Source of the DNA: a virus | Length of the DNA: 31,394 nucleotides | Virus record (IMG/VR): IMGVR_UViG_3300042397_000524 | Coordinates: 1-31,394 of that record | Strand: one strand, 5' to 3' | Shown here: piece by piece, positions 24,314-30,730 of the stretch | Layout: each line of letters starts with the position of its first letter | Numbering within the stretch: position 1 is the first letter of the stretch | The notes under the pieces: model-generated | What the model was told of the DNA's origin: nothing | Seen by the model: only the letters and a program-made list of their open reading frames with translations | Database searches by the model: none | Program-made: the position numbers and the translations under genes

Positions 24314-24735
24314 CGTATTGTTGTTTGATTTTCTAATTTCCCATCAATGTATCCTGACCGATATGCGGCCATCATTTTATCCTGTTCCACGAATTTTTGC
24401 GCCTCATAGTATTTCAATTTCTCAATTAACTCATCCAATGATCGCACAATTATGTATTCATATCCGCAATCCCTTGCTTTCTGTTCGAAATCCTTTTGAT
24501 TTGGCTGTTGATAATTGCCTGCAATTTTGACTTCAACAAATAGGCCGTGAAACGTTTGATTTGGCAACAGAATCAGTAAATCAGCCACACCGGCTTTCAC
24601 TCCCTCAGCCTTTAATTTGGCCGCAACTGCTTTGTTTCTCCATCCACCGTTTGGAATGGCAAAAAACGTGTAATTGTTCAAATCAAGATATTTGGCCAAC
24701 ACCGTTTGCAATCTGTGTTCGTGTTCGTTTCTCAT
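24310..24735 (-). CDS. VRR-NUC domain endonuclease
   Basis: A 141-aa single-domain nuclease of the VRR-NUC family (PD-(D/E)XK type). Visible motifs are 'AIPNGGWRNKAVAAKLKAEGVKAGVADLLIL' with Asp52, and 'GLFVEVKIAGNYQQPNQKDFEQ' with Glu68 and Lys70, followed by a helix. Phage members act as Holliday-junction resolvase-like or replication/repair nucleases. It is coupled by ATGA overlaps to the genes on both sides. Confidence 0.9.
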   Translation of the reverse strand: MRNEHEHRLQTVLAKYLDLNNYTFFAIPNGGWRNKAVAAKLKAEGVKAGVADLLILLPNQTFHGLFVEVKIAGNYQQPNQKDFEQKARDCGYEYIIVRSLDELIEKLKYYEAQKFVEQDKMMAAYRSGYIDGKLENQTTIR

Positions 24736-24965
24736 TTCGCCTTTTGTTTAATTTGAACCAATCCCCTGTGATCATCAAAATAAATCATTTCAAAATCCTC
24801 AATGGGTTCATACGTATCCATCATAAATGCCTGACTAAATTCAGAACGTTTGGCAATTACTTGTTTTTTGCCACCATTCCTTTGCTTTCTGACCTGATTA
24901 ATTGCAATACATACAATTGATCCAATCGTGATAAAAACTGCGCTTAGAATCAAATTCTTTTTCAT
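24732..24965 (-). CDS. Small membrane protein, 77 aa
   Basis: A 77-aa protein with an N-terminal TM helix or signal anchor (about 4-23), then a basic and mixed soluble part that would lie in the cytoplasm or periplasm. Coupled by ATGA overlap to the nuclease gene. Function unknown; may be a host-takeover or superinfection factor. Confidence 0.6.
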   Translation of the reverse strand: MKKNLILSAVFITIGSIVCIAINQVRKQRNGGKKQVIAKRSEFSQAFMMDTYEPIEDFEMIYFDDHRGLVQIKQKAK

Positions 24966-24990
24966 ATGTCGGTTATTGGTTTAGGTTTAT

Positions 24991-25197
24991 TTACTGAATT
25001 ATCTGATTTGCATCAATGTCCAACATTTTACACACTCTCAATCCTGTTATCATATTAGGAACCATTTTCCCTGCTATCCAATTACAAACAGATGAATGTG
25101 TTGTGTTGATTTCATCGGCTAAATCCTGCCGGCTCATTCCTTTTTTTTCTAATCCTTTTAGCACCAATGTGCCAAATTCTGTTTCCTGTGCTTTCAT
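24991..25197 (-). CDS. XRE-family HTH regulator
   Basis: A 68-aa protein that is almost entirely a Cro/CI-type helix-turn-helix domain: 'SRQDLADEINTTHSSVCNWIAGKMVPNMITGLRVCKML'. It is a probable DNA-binding regulator of early phage genes. No partner repressor, integrase or divergent promoter is present, so this is unlikely to be a classic lysogeny switch. A weak TAATTTTA -7-like box lies upstream at 25219-25226. Confidence 0.85.
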   Translation of the reverse strand: MKAQETEFGTLVLKGLEKKGMSRQDLADEINTTHSSVCNWIAGKMVPNMITGLRVCKMLDIDANQIIQ

Positions 25198-25223
25198 AGG
25201 TTATTTATTTATGTAGTTTAAAA

Positions 25224-26039
25224 TTAATCTGTGCAAAATCCTGCCTGACATCCTGAACCTGTTCCAAAATGAAAATCCATTTGCAGTCCGATGTCTTTAA
25301 ATTGAAAATATGTTCCTTCTTTTTTCCATTTCTTTTTTGGTGATTCTTGTTCCGCAAACCATTGCATTTTGTCGGGTTCTAAATCCCAATTTTTACGCAA
25401 TTGTTGCAATGGTTTATGGAAACATCCAACGCAATTTGAATCAGCCGGGAATATTAGATTGGTAGAATCTGCCCATTTTTTTACATCATAATGTGTGATT
25501 CTGTTTTCAATCAATGGGAAATAACCTTCCCTCCATTCAATTTCCTCCCATTTATTTTGTGTTTTTCTTGTTCCAACGATGCCTTTAAATGTTGTTGAAA
25601 ATCTGTCCGCACGTTCCATTTCATCAAAACGAAATCCAATTCCCATTTTTACTTTTTCATTGATATTTTTAAACCACCAATCAAAAATCGGTCGCATTTT
25701 CATTTCTGTTGTGCAAAACCTCCATTGTTGATTTGGTAATCCTTTGCCTCCTGTGGCTTTTCTATTTACCTGCTCAAATGTTTTGCCTGTTACCCAAATA
25801 ATTTCCTGCCCAATTAATTGTTCTAAATCAATAACTGCTTTTAATGTTAAATCTGATTCGGCTGTGGCGATAAATTCCTGACCGATTTTATCTGAAACAT
25901 ATTGAACTAATTTTTGATCATTAGGTGTGCATCTTTTATCCTCAATGCGAATCAATGAAAACAAATTGTAATCTGCCGGGTAATGCTTTGCCAAATAACT
26001 TGATGTTTTGCCTCCGCTTAGTGAATTTATTATTTTCAT
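25224..26039 (-). CDS. PP-loop enzyme, PAPS-reductase-like
   Basis: A 271-aa protein of the PP-loop ATP pyrophosphatase superfamily. 'SLSGGKTSSYLA' (7-18) is the PP-loop, then 'RFCTTEMKMRPI' and a second 'RFDE' block. Cysteines cluster in 'NCVGCFHKP' and in the last residues 'GSGCQAGFCTD', suggesting a metal or Fe-S site. The family includes PAPS reductases and DNA/RNA thiolation enzymes; this protein lacks the ECG(I/L)H C-terminal motif of true PAPS reductases. Start at 26039 is chosen (ATGA overlap); the longer frame to 26093 lies in the preceding gene. A DNA- or nucleotide-modification role is inferred. Confidence 0.85.
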   Translation of the reverse strand: MKIINSLSGGKTSSYLAKHYPADYNLFSLIRIEDKRCTPNDQKLVQYVSDKIGQEFIATAESDLTLKAVIDLEQLIGQEIIWVTGKTFEQVNRKATGGKGLPNQQWRFCTTEMKMRPIFDWWFKNINEKVKMGIGFRFDEMERADRFSTTFKGIVGTRKTQNKWEEIEWREGYFPLIENRITHYDVKKWADSTNLIFPADSNCVGCFHKPLQQLRKNWDLEPDKMQWFAEQESPKKKWKKEGTYFQFKDIGLQMDFHFGTGSGCQAGFCTD

Positions 26040-26788
26040 ATTATTTCTCCGTTTTCGTTTAATGTCATATCCATATCGGCTAATTGATGGCAAAACAATT
26101 TGTATGCCTCACCTTTGCATCCTGATTTCCACAATTCAAAGTCATTGTATTTGGGCCGTAATCGTTTTGATATTTCAACCCGATCTGATTCAGGGCATTG
26201 CCAAATTTCAAATTTGACTAAAAAATCATACAGGTGTGCCAATCCCCCGGCTGTCCATTCAAATTTTTGTCCTGTTTGATCTGCCAATTTTATTCTTTTA
26301 ACGTATGAATTAACATTTGCGATTGCCAACAACTTCAATTCATCATCCGTTGGAACAGGTTTAACAATTTCGGGTTCCGGCTTTTTTACATTCTTTGTTT
26401 CCTGCCTTGCATATTCAATGTATGCGTTCATTATCCGGCCAAAGTATTCACACGAAAAATTCTCATAACATTTGCAATCAGTATTCAATTTACCTGCAAC
26501 TGCCATTTCAAATGCAATGGCTATTTCCTCAGGTGTTTGGTTTCCATAATTAGATTTTATAAATGCAAGCAATACAAATTTTTCCTCATCTGTTGGCATA
26601 TTTGCACCACGTAGTCCAACCATAAGCATTGCCATTCGCAATACCTGTTTCAAATCATTTTCGGGCCGTGTACGGATGTTTCCTGTGCTTTGTGCCTTAA
26701 TGATTAAATTGGCTGTTCCTTTACCAATTTCGGAGGGCTTCAAGTCTTGCCGCACTTGTTCCAAGTTTTTCACCGGTTGAATTTCCAT
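26036..26788 (-). CDS. Hypothetical replication-region protein
   Basis: A 250-aa protein between the initiator-like gene and the PP-loop gene. Helical first half (about 50-130: 'FVLLAFIKSNYGNQTPEEIAIAFEMAVAGKL'), a Cys pair (CKCYENFSCEYF), then a basic linker and a helical end. The ATG at 26788 is chosen because the longer frame would overlap the preceding gene far more. It could be a primosome/helicase-loader-like partner of the replication protein, by position. No family was recognised. Confidence 0.6.
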   Translation of the reverse strand: MEIQPVKNLEQVRQDLKPSEIGKGTANLIIKAQSTGNIRTRPENDLKQVLRMAMLMVGLRGANMPTDEEKFVLLAFIKSNYGNQTPEEIAIAFEMAVAGKLNTDCKCYENFSCEYFGRIMNAYIEYARQETKNVKKPEPEIVKPVPTDDELKLLAIANVNSYVKRIKLADQTGQKFEWTAGGLAHLYDFLVKFEIWQCPESDRVEISKRLRPKYNDFELWKSGCKGEAYKLFCHQLADMDMTLNENGEII

Positions 26789-27413
26789 TGTTGTTGCTGT
26801 TAAATTTATTCTTGTTTGCCATCCATGTGCTGATTCGCCTGCTAATATCAAAGAATTTTTCGGATTGCCATCTTTCTTTGCCTTTTGCGTTTTTTTCTGT
26901 CCAATAAGATTTGAAATTTTCAAATTCAGTTCCAAGTGTTTGAACGTGTGGTGACAATAGGTCACTAAACACAATTTCATTTACTTTACTTTCATTTTCT
27001 TTTATTTCATTTACTTTACTTTCCTTTCCTTTGTTGAACGGTCGTTGAACGGTCGTTGAAATTCTCTTTTCTGCTGATGCTTTGCCGGCCATTTTGCGTT
27101 GTTCCTTCATTCGGAAATATGGCTCTAAATAAACCAACATTTTTGGTGAAAAGAATTTTTGATCCATGTCAACTTCAAACAATTCATAATTGCAAATCGT
27201 TGTTCTAATCTTTGCCTCAGATACCCCAAATTCATCTGATAACAAATCCAAATCATCCATTGGGTACATTAAATCCTGTTGCTCTCTTAGTGTTTCTAAT
27301 AGCATGAAATAAATGCCATATCCTTCAACTCCTAATTCTCTGCGCAACCTGCGGATTTTACGGTCATGCCTCGCATTACAGAAATGCGGAAAATAAAATG
27401 CCTCTTTGTCCAT
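26721..27413 (-). CDS. Replication initiator-like protein (Lin1244/DUF4373)
   Basis: A 230-aa protein. Residues 1-90 match the Lin1244/Lin1753-like N-terminal domain (DUF4373): 'FPHFCNARHDRKIRRLRREL', 'GYGIYFMLLETLREQQDLMYP', 'LLSDEFGVSEAKIRTTI'. This winged-helix-type domain is common in phage replication proteins. The second half has a low-complexity linker (KESKVNEIKENESKVNEI) and a C-terminal helical region. The ATG at 27413 is chosen, since the alternative at 27455 falls inside the terminator hairpin of the upstream RNA element. It is therefore placed just behind that element, which may control it. Confidence 0.85.
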   Translation of the reverse strand: MDKEAFYFPHFCNARHDRKIRRLRRELGVEGYGIYFMLLETLREQQDLMYPMDDLDLLSDEFGVSEAKIRTTICNYELFEVDMDQKFFSPKMLVYLEPYFRMKEQRKMAGKASAEKRISTTVQRPFNKGKESKVNEIKENESKVNEIVFSDLLSPHVQTLGTEFENFKSYWTEKNAKGKERWQSEKFFDISRRISTWMANKNKFNSNNNGNSTGEKLGTSAARLEALRNW

Positions 27414-27420
27414 TACGGTG

Positions 27421-27464
27421 TTAAAAAAATAAAGCCTGAATGCGTAGGAGTGCAAACAGGCTTT
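27421..27464 (-). terminator. Intrinsic terminator of the kissing-loop RNA
   Basis: On the minus strand AAAGCCTG pairs with CAGGCTTT; inside lie a TT/TT internal loop, TGC/GCA, and an 8-nt loop ACTCCTAC. ATTTTTTTAA follows. It sits only 8 nt before the replication gene ATG, so read-through must be controlled for that gene to be expressed from upstream. Confidence 0.85.
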
Positions 27465-27518
27465 GTGGTTCTTAAACCCAATTAATCACCGGAAAACTCC
27501 TACCCTTTCCGCTGATTA
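27421..27518 (-). ncRNA. Predicted structured phage RNA with kissing hairpins
   Basis: The minus-strand sequence between the -7 box at 27524-27531 and the terminator U-run would give an RNA of about 95-100 nt. Hairpin 1 (27483-27518): TAATCA/TGATTA and CGGAAA/TTTCCG separated by a G-G mismatch, with loop GGGTAGGAGT. A small GGTT/AACC hairpin lies between. Hairpin 2 is the terminator, with loop ACTCCTAC. The loop of hairpin 2 is perfectly complementary (8 of 8) to GTAGGAGT in hairpin 1, giving a kissing loop within or between molecules. No open frame of useful size exists here. It could be a small regulatory RNA, an attenuator of the replication gene, or a replication-linked RNA. Confidence 0.65.
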
Positions 27519-27523
27519 CATCA

Positions 27524-27531
27524 CAAATATA
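27524..27531 (-). promoter_or_regulatory. Bacteroidota-type -7 box before the structured RNA
   Basis: The minus strand reads TATATTTG, a perfect -7 box, 4 bases outside the stop of the 92-aa gene. A start near 27517-27520 would put the 5' end directly at hairpin 1. The -33 region is poor (only TTTA at 15 nt spacing). Confidence 0.55.
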
Positions 27532-27534
27532 ATA

Positions 27535-27813
27535 TTATGACATTAATAAACTACCTTTCAACTGCTTAAATTTAAACAAATGCCCAAATTGGGGATGTTC
27601 CAATACAAATTTGCGTGCATACATCGGTGCAAAATTGTTGTTGATTTTGAACGGATCACCATTGGTTGTGAAGTGAAATTCAAAACGCATTTTTTGGAAT
27701 ATGTATCCTGATCCAATTACCTTGCGATTTTGTTGAATCAACTGCATTGCGATGGCCTTATACAACTCATAAAGATGCGGATTGGCCTGATGATATTGCT
27801 GAAACGTTACCAT
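27535..27813 (-). CDS. Hypothetical protein, 92 aa
   Basis: A 92-aa protein with aromatic and basic segments (FKINNNFAPMYARKFVLEHPQFGHLFKFKQLK). No TM helix or known motif was recognised. It is the last gene before the structured RNA. It overlaps a possible 57-aa frame upstream by 47 nt. Confidence 0.6.
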   Translation of the reverse strand: MVTFQQYHQANPHLYELYKAIAMQLIQQNRKVIGSGYIFQKMRFEFHFTTNGDPFKINNNFAPMYARKFVLEHPQFGHLFKFKQLKGSLLMS

Positions 27814-27940
27814 ATTTTTGTTTTTTAGGTTGAATTTTATTTAATTTTTCTAAATTATTTTCTAATTCCTGTGCGATATGCGCCCAAACCTGATTGAACG
27901 TGTACCCCAATTCGTTTGTTTTATTTGTTTTTGTTTTCAT
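27767..27940 (-). CDS. Possible small protein, 57 aa
   Basis: A 57-codon frame (MKTKTNKTNELGYTFNQVW...) with a plausible N-terminal half containing a helix (HIAQELENNLEKLNK). It overlaps the TM gene upstream by 20 nt and the 92-aa gene downstream by 47 nt. Without it there would be a gap of about 107 nt with no gene. The last third, in overlap, is Ser-rich and less protein-like. Confidence 0.4.
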   Translation of the reverse strand: MKTKTNKTNELGYTFNQVWAHIAQELENNLEKLNKIQPKKQKYGNVSAISSGQSASL

Positions 27941-28031
27941 TATACATACTGATTAATGCACCTAATACCGTGAAAAACATCTGTGCAATGGCCCAATAAA
28001 ATACTAAATTGATTTTGGTTTCTATGCTCAT
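27921..28031 (-). CDS. Small single-TM protein, 36 aa
   Basis: A 36-aa frame (starts MSIETKINLVFYW), hydrophobic at about 8-28 (NLVFYWAIAQMFFTVLGALIS) with a charged tail. Its ATG forms an exact ATGA overlap with the stop of the 89-aa gene. Similar in size and topology to the 35-aa and 36-aa TM frames at 23080 and 30105. Function unknown. Confidence 0.6.
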   Translation of the reverse strand: MSIETKINLVFYWAIAQMFFTVLGALISMYNENKNK

Positions 28032-28297
28032 TTTTTTACGTATCTAATAATTGACATAATCGGAATCCCAATCAATCTGCGTTCGGGATCCGGATGTTTA
28101 AAAAACAATGTCCGGTTCCCATCTGTTACGTGATCCAATTGGGATTTCAAAAATAAAACCTGATTTCCCAAACGGTATTCCAATTCATATACCGCACCAA
28201 TTTCAATATCCCTGTGCTTTATGTTAGCCGTTGCAACGGAATAAATTGCCCTCAATTCTCCGTGCCGTGTTGTGTAACTATCTACAATTTTTCTCAT
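28028..28297 (-). CDS. Hypothetical protein, 89 aa
   Basis: An 89-aa beta-rich protein ending in 'RRLIGIPIMSIIRYVKK'. It sits right after the SSB-tail protein gene and shows an 'ELEYRLGNQVLFLKS' strand pattern like small OB- or SH3-type barrels; this is weak. Coupled to the next gene by ATGA overlap. Function not recognised. Confidence 0.6.
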   Translation of the reverse strand: MRKIVDSYTTRHGELRAIYSVATANIKHRDIEIGAVYELEYRLGNQVLFLKSQLDHVTDGNRTLFFKHPDPERRLIGIPIMSIIRYVKK

Positions 28298-28299
28298 TG

Positions 28300-28608
28300 C
28301 TAAAATGGTAATTCATCGGTTTCGATTGGATTCACTTCACGTTGGATTGGCTGTGCCGAAACAGGTGCGCCCGGATCATTTAAAATTTTCAACAATTTAA
28401 AATTTCCGATAATTGGCAAATTTACTCCTGCCTCACGTTCTTCCTTTGTCGTGTTCTGCTTTACGAATCCATTGTTTTGATATTGATCAGGTGTATCTGT
28501 CAAAACTCCTGTGATGTCCAAATATCTTGCCCCTGTTTTTATGCTGTGAAAAACTCTGTTTTCATCGATTTTTGAAAGGTCAATTTTAATGCTTACTAAA
28601 CGTGCCAT
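28300..28608 (-). CDS. SSB-like small protein with acidic DELPF tail
   Basis: A 102-aa protein. The body has beta segments (LVSIKIDLSKI, ARYLDITGVLTDTPDQY), and the last residues are 'ETDELPF'. The C-terminal acidic stretch ending in LPF resembles the host-protein binding tip of single-stranded DNA-binding proteins (DDxIPF). It lies two genes after the ERF recombinase, so a DNA-end or ssDNA role is likely. The tail is seen in the sequence; the SSB role is inferred. A classic OB-fold signature cannot be confirmed by eye. Confidence 0.65.
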   Translation of the reverse strand: MARLVSIKIDLSKIDENRVFHSIKTGARYLDITGVLTDTPDQYQNNGFVKQNTTKEEREAGVNLPIIGNFKLLKILNDPGAPVSAQPIQREVNPIETDELPF

Positions 28609-28628
28609 TTGTTATTTATTTAGATTGT

Positions 28629-29093
28629 TTATTTAATTACTTTTTTGATTGTGGTTGTGGATGATTTTGATGGTGGATAAAAATCGTGCAATTCGCCTGT
28701 TTCTTCATCCAAAATTGAAACTTTAAATTTTAATGTTTTACAAAATGCCTCCACCTCTTTTTGTTTCTCTTTTAGGCGATCAATTTCAAATTGCAACTTG
28801 CACCATGATTCTGTTTCAGAATAGTCATATTTTACACCGCCCTCCATTTCCGAAAAGTCCACACCAAATGCTGATAATTTGCCATCCTTATGTTTGCGTA
28901 AATCAGCAAATAAATGCTCTTTAAGGTGTTTGTCCATTTCGGCTGATAATAACGTGAATTTTGCCAATTGTGCCGCCAATTTCACGGTATCTATTGCATC
29001 TGCGTTGGCCATAAATGATTCAGCCATTTGTGCAATCTCTTTTTTGCTTAAATCTAGTATTTGGCCATCAACGGCCATCAATTCGTTTTTCAT
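28629..29093 (-). CDS. Recombination-module hypothetical protein
   Basis: A 154-aa protein, helical first half with coiled-coil potential at about 90-118 (FEIDRLKEKQKEVEAFCK), and a C-terminal strand plus a Lys/Ser/Thr tail (SKSSTTTIKK). It is encoded between the ERF gene and the SSB-like gene. In phage recombination modules similar proteins often assist the annealase or inhibit host nucleases, but no known Gam/Gp157 family match could be confirmed. Confidence 0.6.
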   Translation of the reverse strand: MKNELMAVDGQILDLSKKEIAQMAESFMANADAIDTVKLAAQLAKFTLLSAEMDKHLKEHLFADLRKHKDGKLSAFGVDFSEMEGGVKYDYSETESWCKLQFEIDRLKEKQKEVEAFCKTLKFKVSILDEETGELHDFYPPSKSSTTTIKKVIK

Positions 29094-29104
29094 AGGTTAT
29101 TTTA

Positions 29105-29713
29105 TTATTGGTTTGATAATTCTGCTTTTCTGTGATTAAATAATTGTTGTATTTCTTTGTTTGCTTTTGCCTCATCGGTTAATTTTTCCCAAATTCCCTT
29201 TAATTCACCAATTGCAATCACCCCTTTAACATCTGCAATTAATTCTTTGAATTCAATGTCAAAATTAGATGGTGCCGGCATCCCTGTTTTGGTCTGTGGC
29301 TTTGATTCCTGCGATTTGCCGTGATCATTTGTTGCATCTGAATCCTTTGTATCATCAATAGCAAATAATCCGTTTAATGCGTACTTTCTTGCGTAACTAG
29401 ATGCGGCCCCTGTAATCTGCGATCCATCCATTCCCTTTTTGGTTTCTTCTTCACGTGCAAATCCTGTTGCCTGATATTCAATTTCACCGTTGTCTAGTGT
29501 TGCCGTTGATTGAACATAAATACGGCCACCAACTTCACCAACTGAATCTGTTAGTGTAATTGAAAATCCCATTGGATTCACAACCTTTTTGACTGCCTCC
29601 AAAATATCTTCGGCTGATCTGTAATGGTATTTACCAAATGAATTGAATTGCCCTTTTGGTGCCTTTAATTTTGCCTGTATTTCGGCTAATGGATTACTTG
29701 ATTTTTGACTCAT
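29105..29713 (-). CDS. erf: ERF-family single-strand annealing protein
   Basis: A 202-aa ERF-type recombinase. Signature stretches are 'FGKYHYRSAEDILEAVKKV', 'MGFSITLTDSVGE', 'FAREEETKKGMDGSQITGAASSYARKYALNGLFAIDDTKDSDA', the latter holding the diagnostic 'GAaSSYaRkYAlnGlf-i-DD' motif. ERF proteins anneal complementary single strands and help circularise terminally redundant phage DNA, which fits this permuted genome. Its start overlaps the 67-aa gene by 20 nt. Confidence 0.93.
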   Translation of the reverse strand: MSQKSSNPLAEIQAKLKAPKGQFNSFGKYHYRSAEDILEAVKKVVNPMGFSITLTDSVGEVGGRIYVQSTATLDNGEIEYQATGFAREEETKKGMDGSQITGAASSYARKYALNGLFAIDDTKDSDATNDHGKSQESKPQTKTGMPAPSNFDIEFKELIADVKGVIAIGELKGIWEKLTDEAKANKEIQQLFNHRKAELSNQ

Positions 29714-29897
29714 CGTATAATTGTTTTGAAATTCGGTTGATTGATTCCCACATTAGGGGATAGTTTAATTTTCTTGAAATGGCCATCTGCACATTGTGTG
29801 GCTCCCATTTGTCTTTGCGTGGTGGCTGAATCCCTTGTTTGTTTAAATCCTCAGCCACCAACCTTTGTAATTCTGATTGATTAATTTTAACCCTCAT
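29694..29897 (-). CDS. Hypothetical protein, 67 aa
   Basis: A 67-aa basic protein (MRVKINQSELQRLVAEDLNKQG... SINRISKQLYDESKIK). Two helical segments flank a Trp-containing loop. No domain was recognised. Located between the 68-aa gene and the ERF gene, overlapping both. Confidence 0.55.
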   Translation of the reverse strand: MRVKINQSELQRLVAEDLNKQGIQPPRKDKWEPHNVQMAISRKLNYPLMWESINRISKQLYDESKIK

Positions 29898-30093
29898 ATC
29901 TTTTCTCTAAATTCTTTTTATATTTCTGTTCCAACATATCCTGCATGGAATCAAATTGCTCCATGCCGATTTCTTTGCCACCATTATTGGTCAATTCGTT
30001 TTGGATAAATTTTCCAAGTTCATCCGTGCTGTCGAATGATTTGGTCACCGTGTAATATCCTGCGTGATCTTTGAATGTGATTTTGTAAACCAT
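29887..30093 (-). CDS. Hypothetical protein, 68 aa
   Basis: A 68-aa frame beginning MVYKITFKDHAGYYTV, a beta-like start, followed by a helical acidic part. The ATG at 30093 is chosen because the longer frame (to 30141) overlaps the 36-aa TM gene. Not recognised. Confidence 0.55.
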   Translation of the reverse strand: MVYKITFKDHAGYYTVTKSFDSTDELGKFIQNELTNNGGKEIGMEQFDSMQDMLEQKYKKNLEKRYEG

Positions 30094-30104
30094 TGCCGTA
30101 GTGA

Positions 30105-30215
30105 TTAAATGTTTCCAACTATGTACATGATTTTCACACATATTGCAACGGCTGTTAAAACGATAACTAAACCTGCAATGTCATTTTTGTCGATTGTTTT
30201 TAATAGATTCCACAT
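30105..30215 (-). CDS. Small single-TM protein, 36 aa
   Basis: A 36-aa frame (starts MWNLLKTIDKND) with a TM segment at about 13-33 (IAGLVIVLTAVAICVKIMYIV). It fits the free space before the 68-aa gene with a 11-nt gap. Not recognised. Confidence 0.5.
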   Translation of the reverse strand: MWNLLKTIDKNDIAGLVIVLTAVAICVKIMYIVGNI

Positions 30216-30236
30216 ATTGTTGTTGTTTAAAATATT

Positions 30237-30254
30237 GCCGGGAATCCGCCCGGC
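30237..30254 (-). other. GC-rich hairpin after the first early gene
   Basis: GCCGGG/CCCGGC encloses a 6-nt loop, followed on the minus strand by AATATTTTAA. A strikingly GC-rich 6-bp stem in AT-rich DNA, in the gap after the stop at 30266. It may be a weak terminator or an mRNA-stabilising element. Confidence 0.5.
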
Positions 30255-30265
30255 TCGGTGTTGTT

Positions 30266-30547
30266 TTATATTACTTTAAATTCCTTAATTGTAATTGATT
30301 TTGATTGTGGTTTTTTAAATTGGTCAATTTCAATTGTATTATTTTCAAATCTGTAAAATGCTCGCCATTCTGAATCTAAAAAATTTAATGGCCCAAAAAA
30401 TACACCATCATTTCTTTCGAAAACAATTGAACCTAATGCTATTAATTGATTTGTAATTCTTGATTTTTTTGAAACTGAATTAACACGTGTTGTTGCATTG
30501 ACAACTAAAATTGTTTTGTTTTCTAATGATTTTGCTATGTTTTCCAT
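30266..30547 (-). CDS. First early gene, hypothetical protein, 93 aa
   Basis: A 93-aa protein, basic and strand-rich (ILVVNATTRVNSVSKKSR, YRFENNTIEIDQFKKP). No family was recognised. The ATG at 30547 is chosen because the longer frame to 30607 would cover the promoter. As the first gene after the strongest promoter it may be an immediate-early host-interaction protein; that is inference. Confidence 0.6.
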   Translation of the reverse strand: MENIAKSLENKTILVVNATTRVNSVSKKSRITNQLIALGSIVFERNDGVFFGPLNFLDSEWRAFYRFENNTIEIDQFKKPQSKSITIKEFKVI

Positions 30548-30568
30548 TGTTGTTGTTATTTGTTGATG

Positions 30569-30598
30569 TAAAATTACACCTTTTTTCGGTATTCCAAA
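30569..30598 (-). promoter_or_regulatory. Early promoter with -33 and -7 elements
   Basis: On the minus strand TTTG (30598-30595), an 18-nt spacer and TAATTTTA (30576-30569) match the Bacteroidota -33/-7 pattern, with one mismatch in the last base of TAnnTTTG. A start near 30562 would leave a leader of about 15 nt before 30547. The stretch upstream (about 30608-30650) is very A-rich, and no gene is seen between it and the terminator at 30653. Confidence 0.6.
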
Positions 30599-30652
30599 CA
30601 ATTTCAAACAAAAAATATCAAAAAAAATATTAAAAATTATTTAACGGTCATA

Positions 30653-30685
30653 AAAAAGGGCAAATCCATCAGAAATGCCCTTTTT
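30653..30685 (-). terminator. Intrinsic terminator, right copy
   Basis: Identical to the terminator at 2-34 (10-bp stem AAAAAGGGCA/TGCCCTTTTT). Here it is seen in its true context, after the phosphoesterase gene and about 55 bp before the early promoter elements. Confidence 0.85.
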
Positions 30686-30730
30686 GCTCAACAACTATAT
30701 GAATCAAAACCTTAATCTTTCAATGCAATA

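Noticed and set aside
24991-25197. Lysogeny switch
   Set aside because: The XRE protein stands alone in a co-directional run, with no integrase, excisionase or divergent Cro/CI pair anywhere in the circle.
27414-27455. Longer start (ATG at 27455) for the replication protein
   Set aside because: The extra 14 codons lie inside the terminator hairpin and its U-tract, and the domain match begins right after the ATG at 27413.
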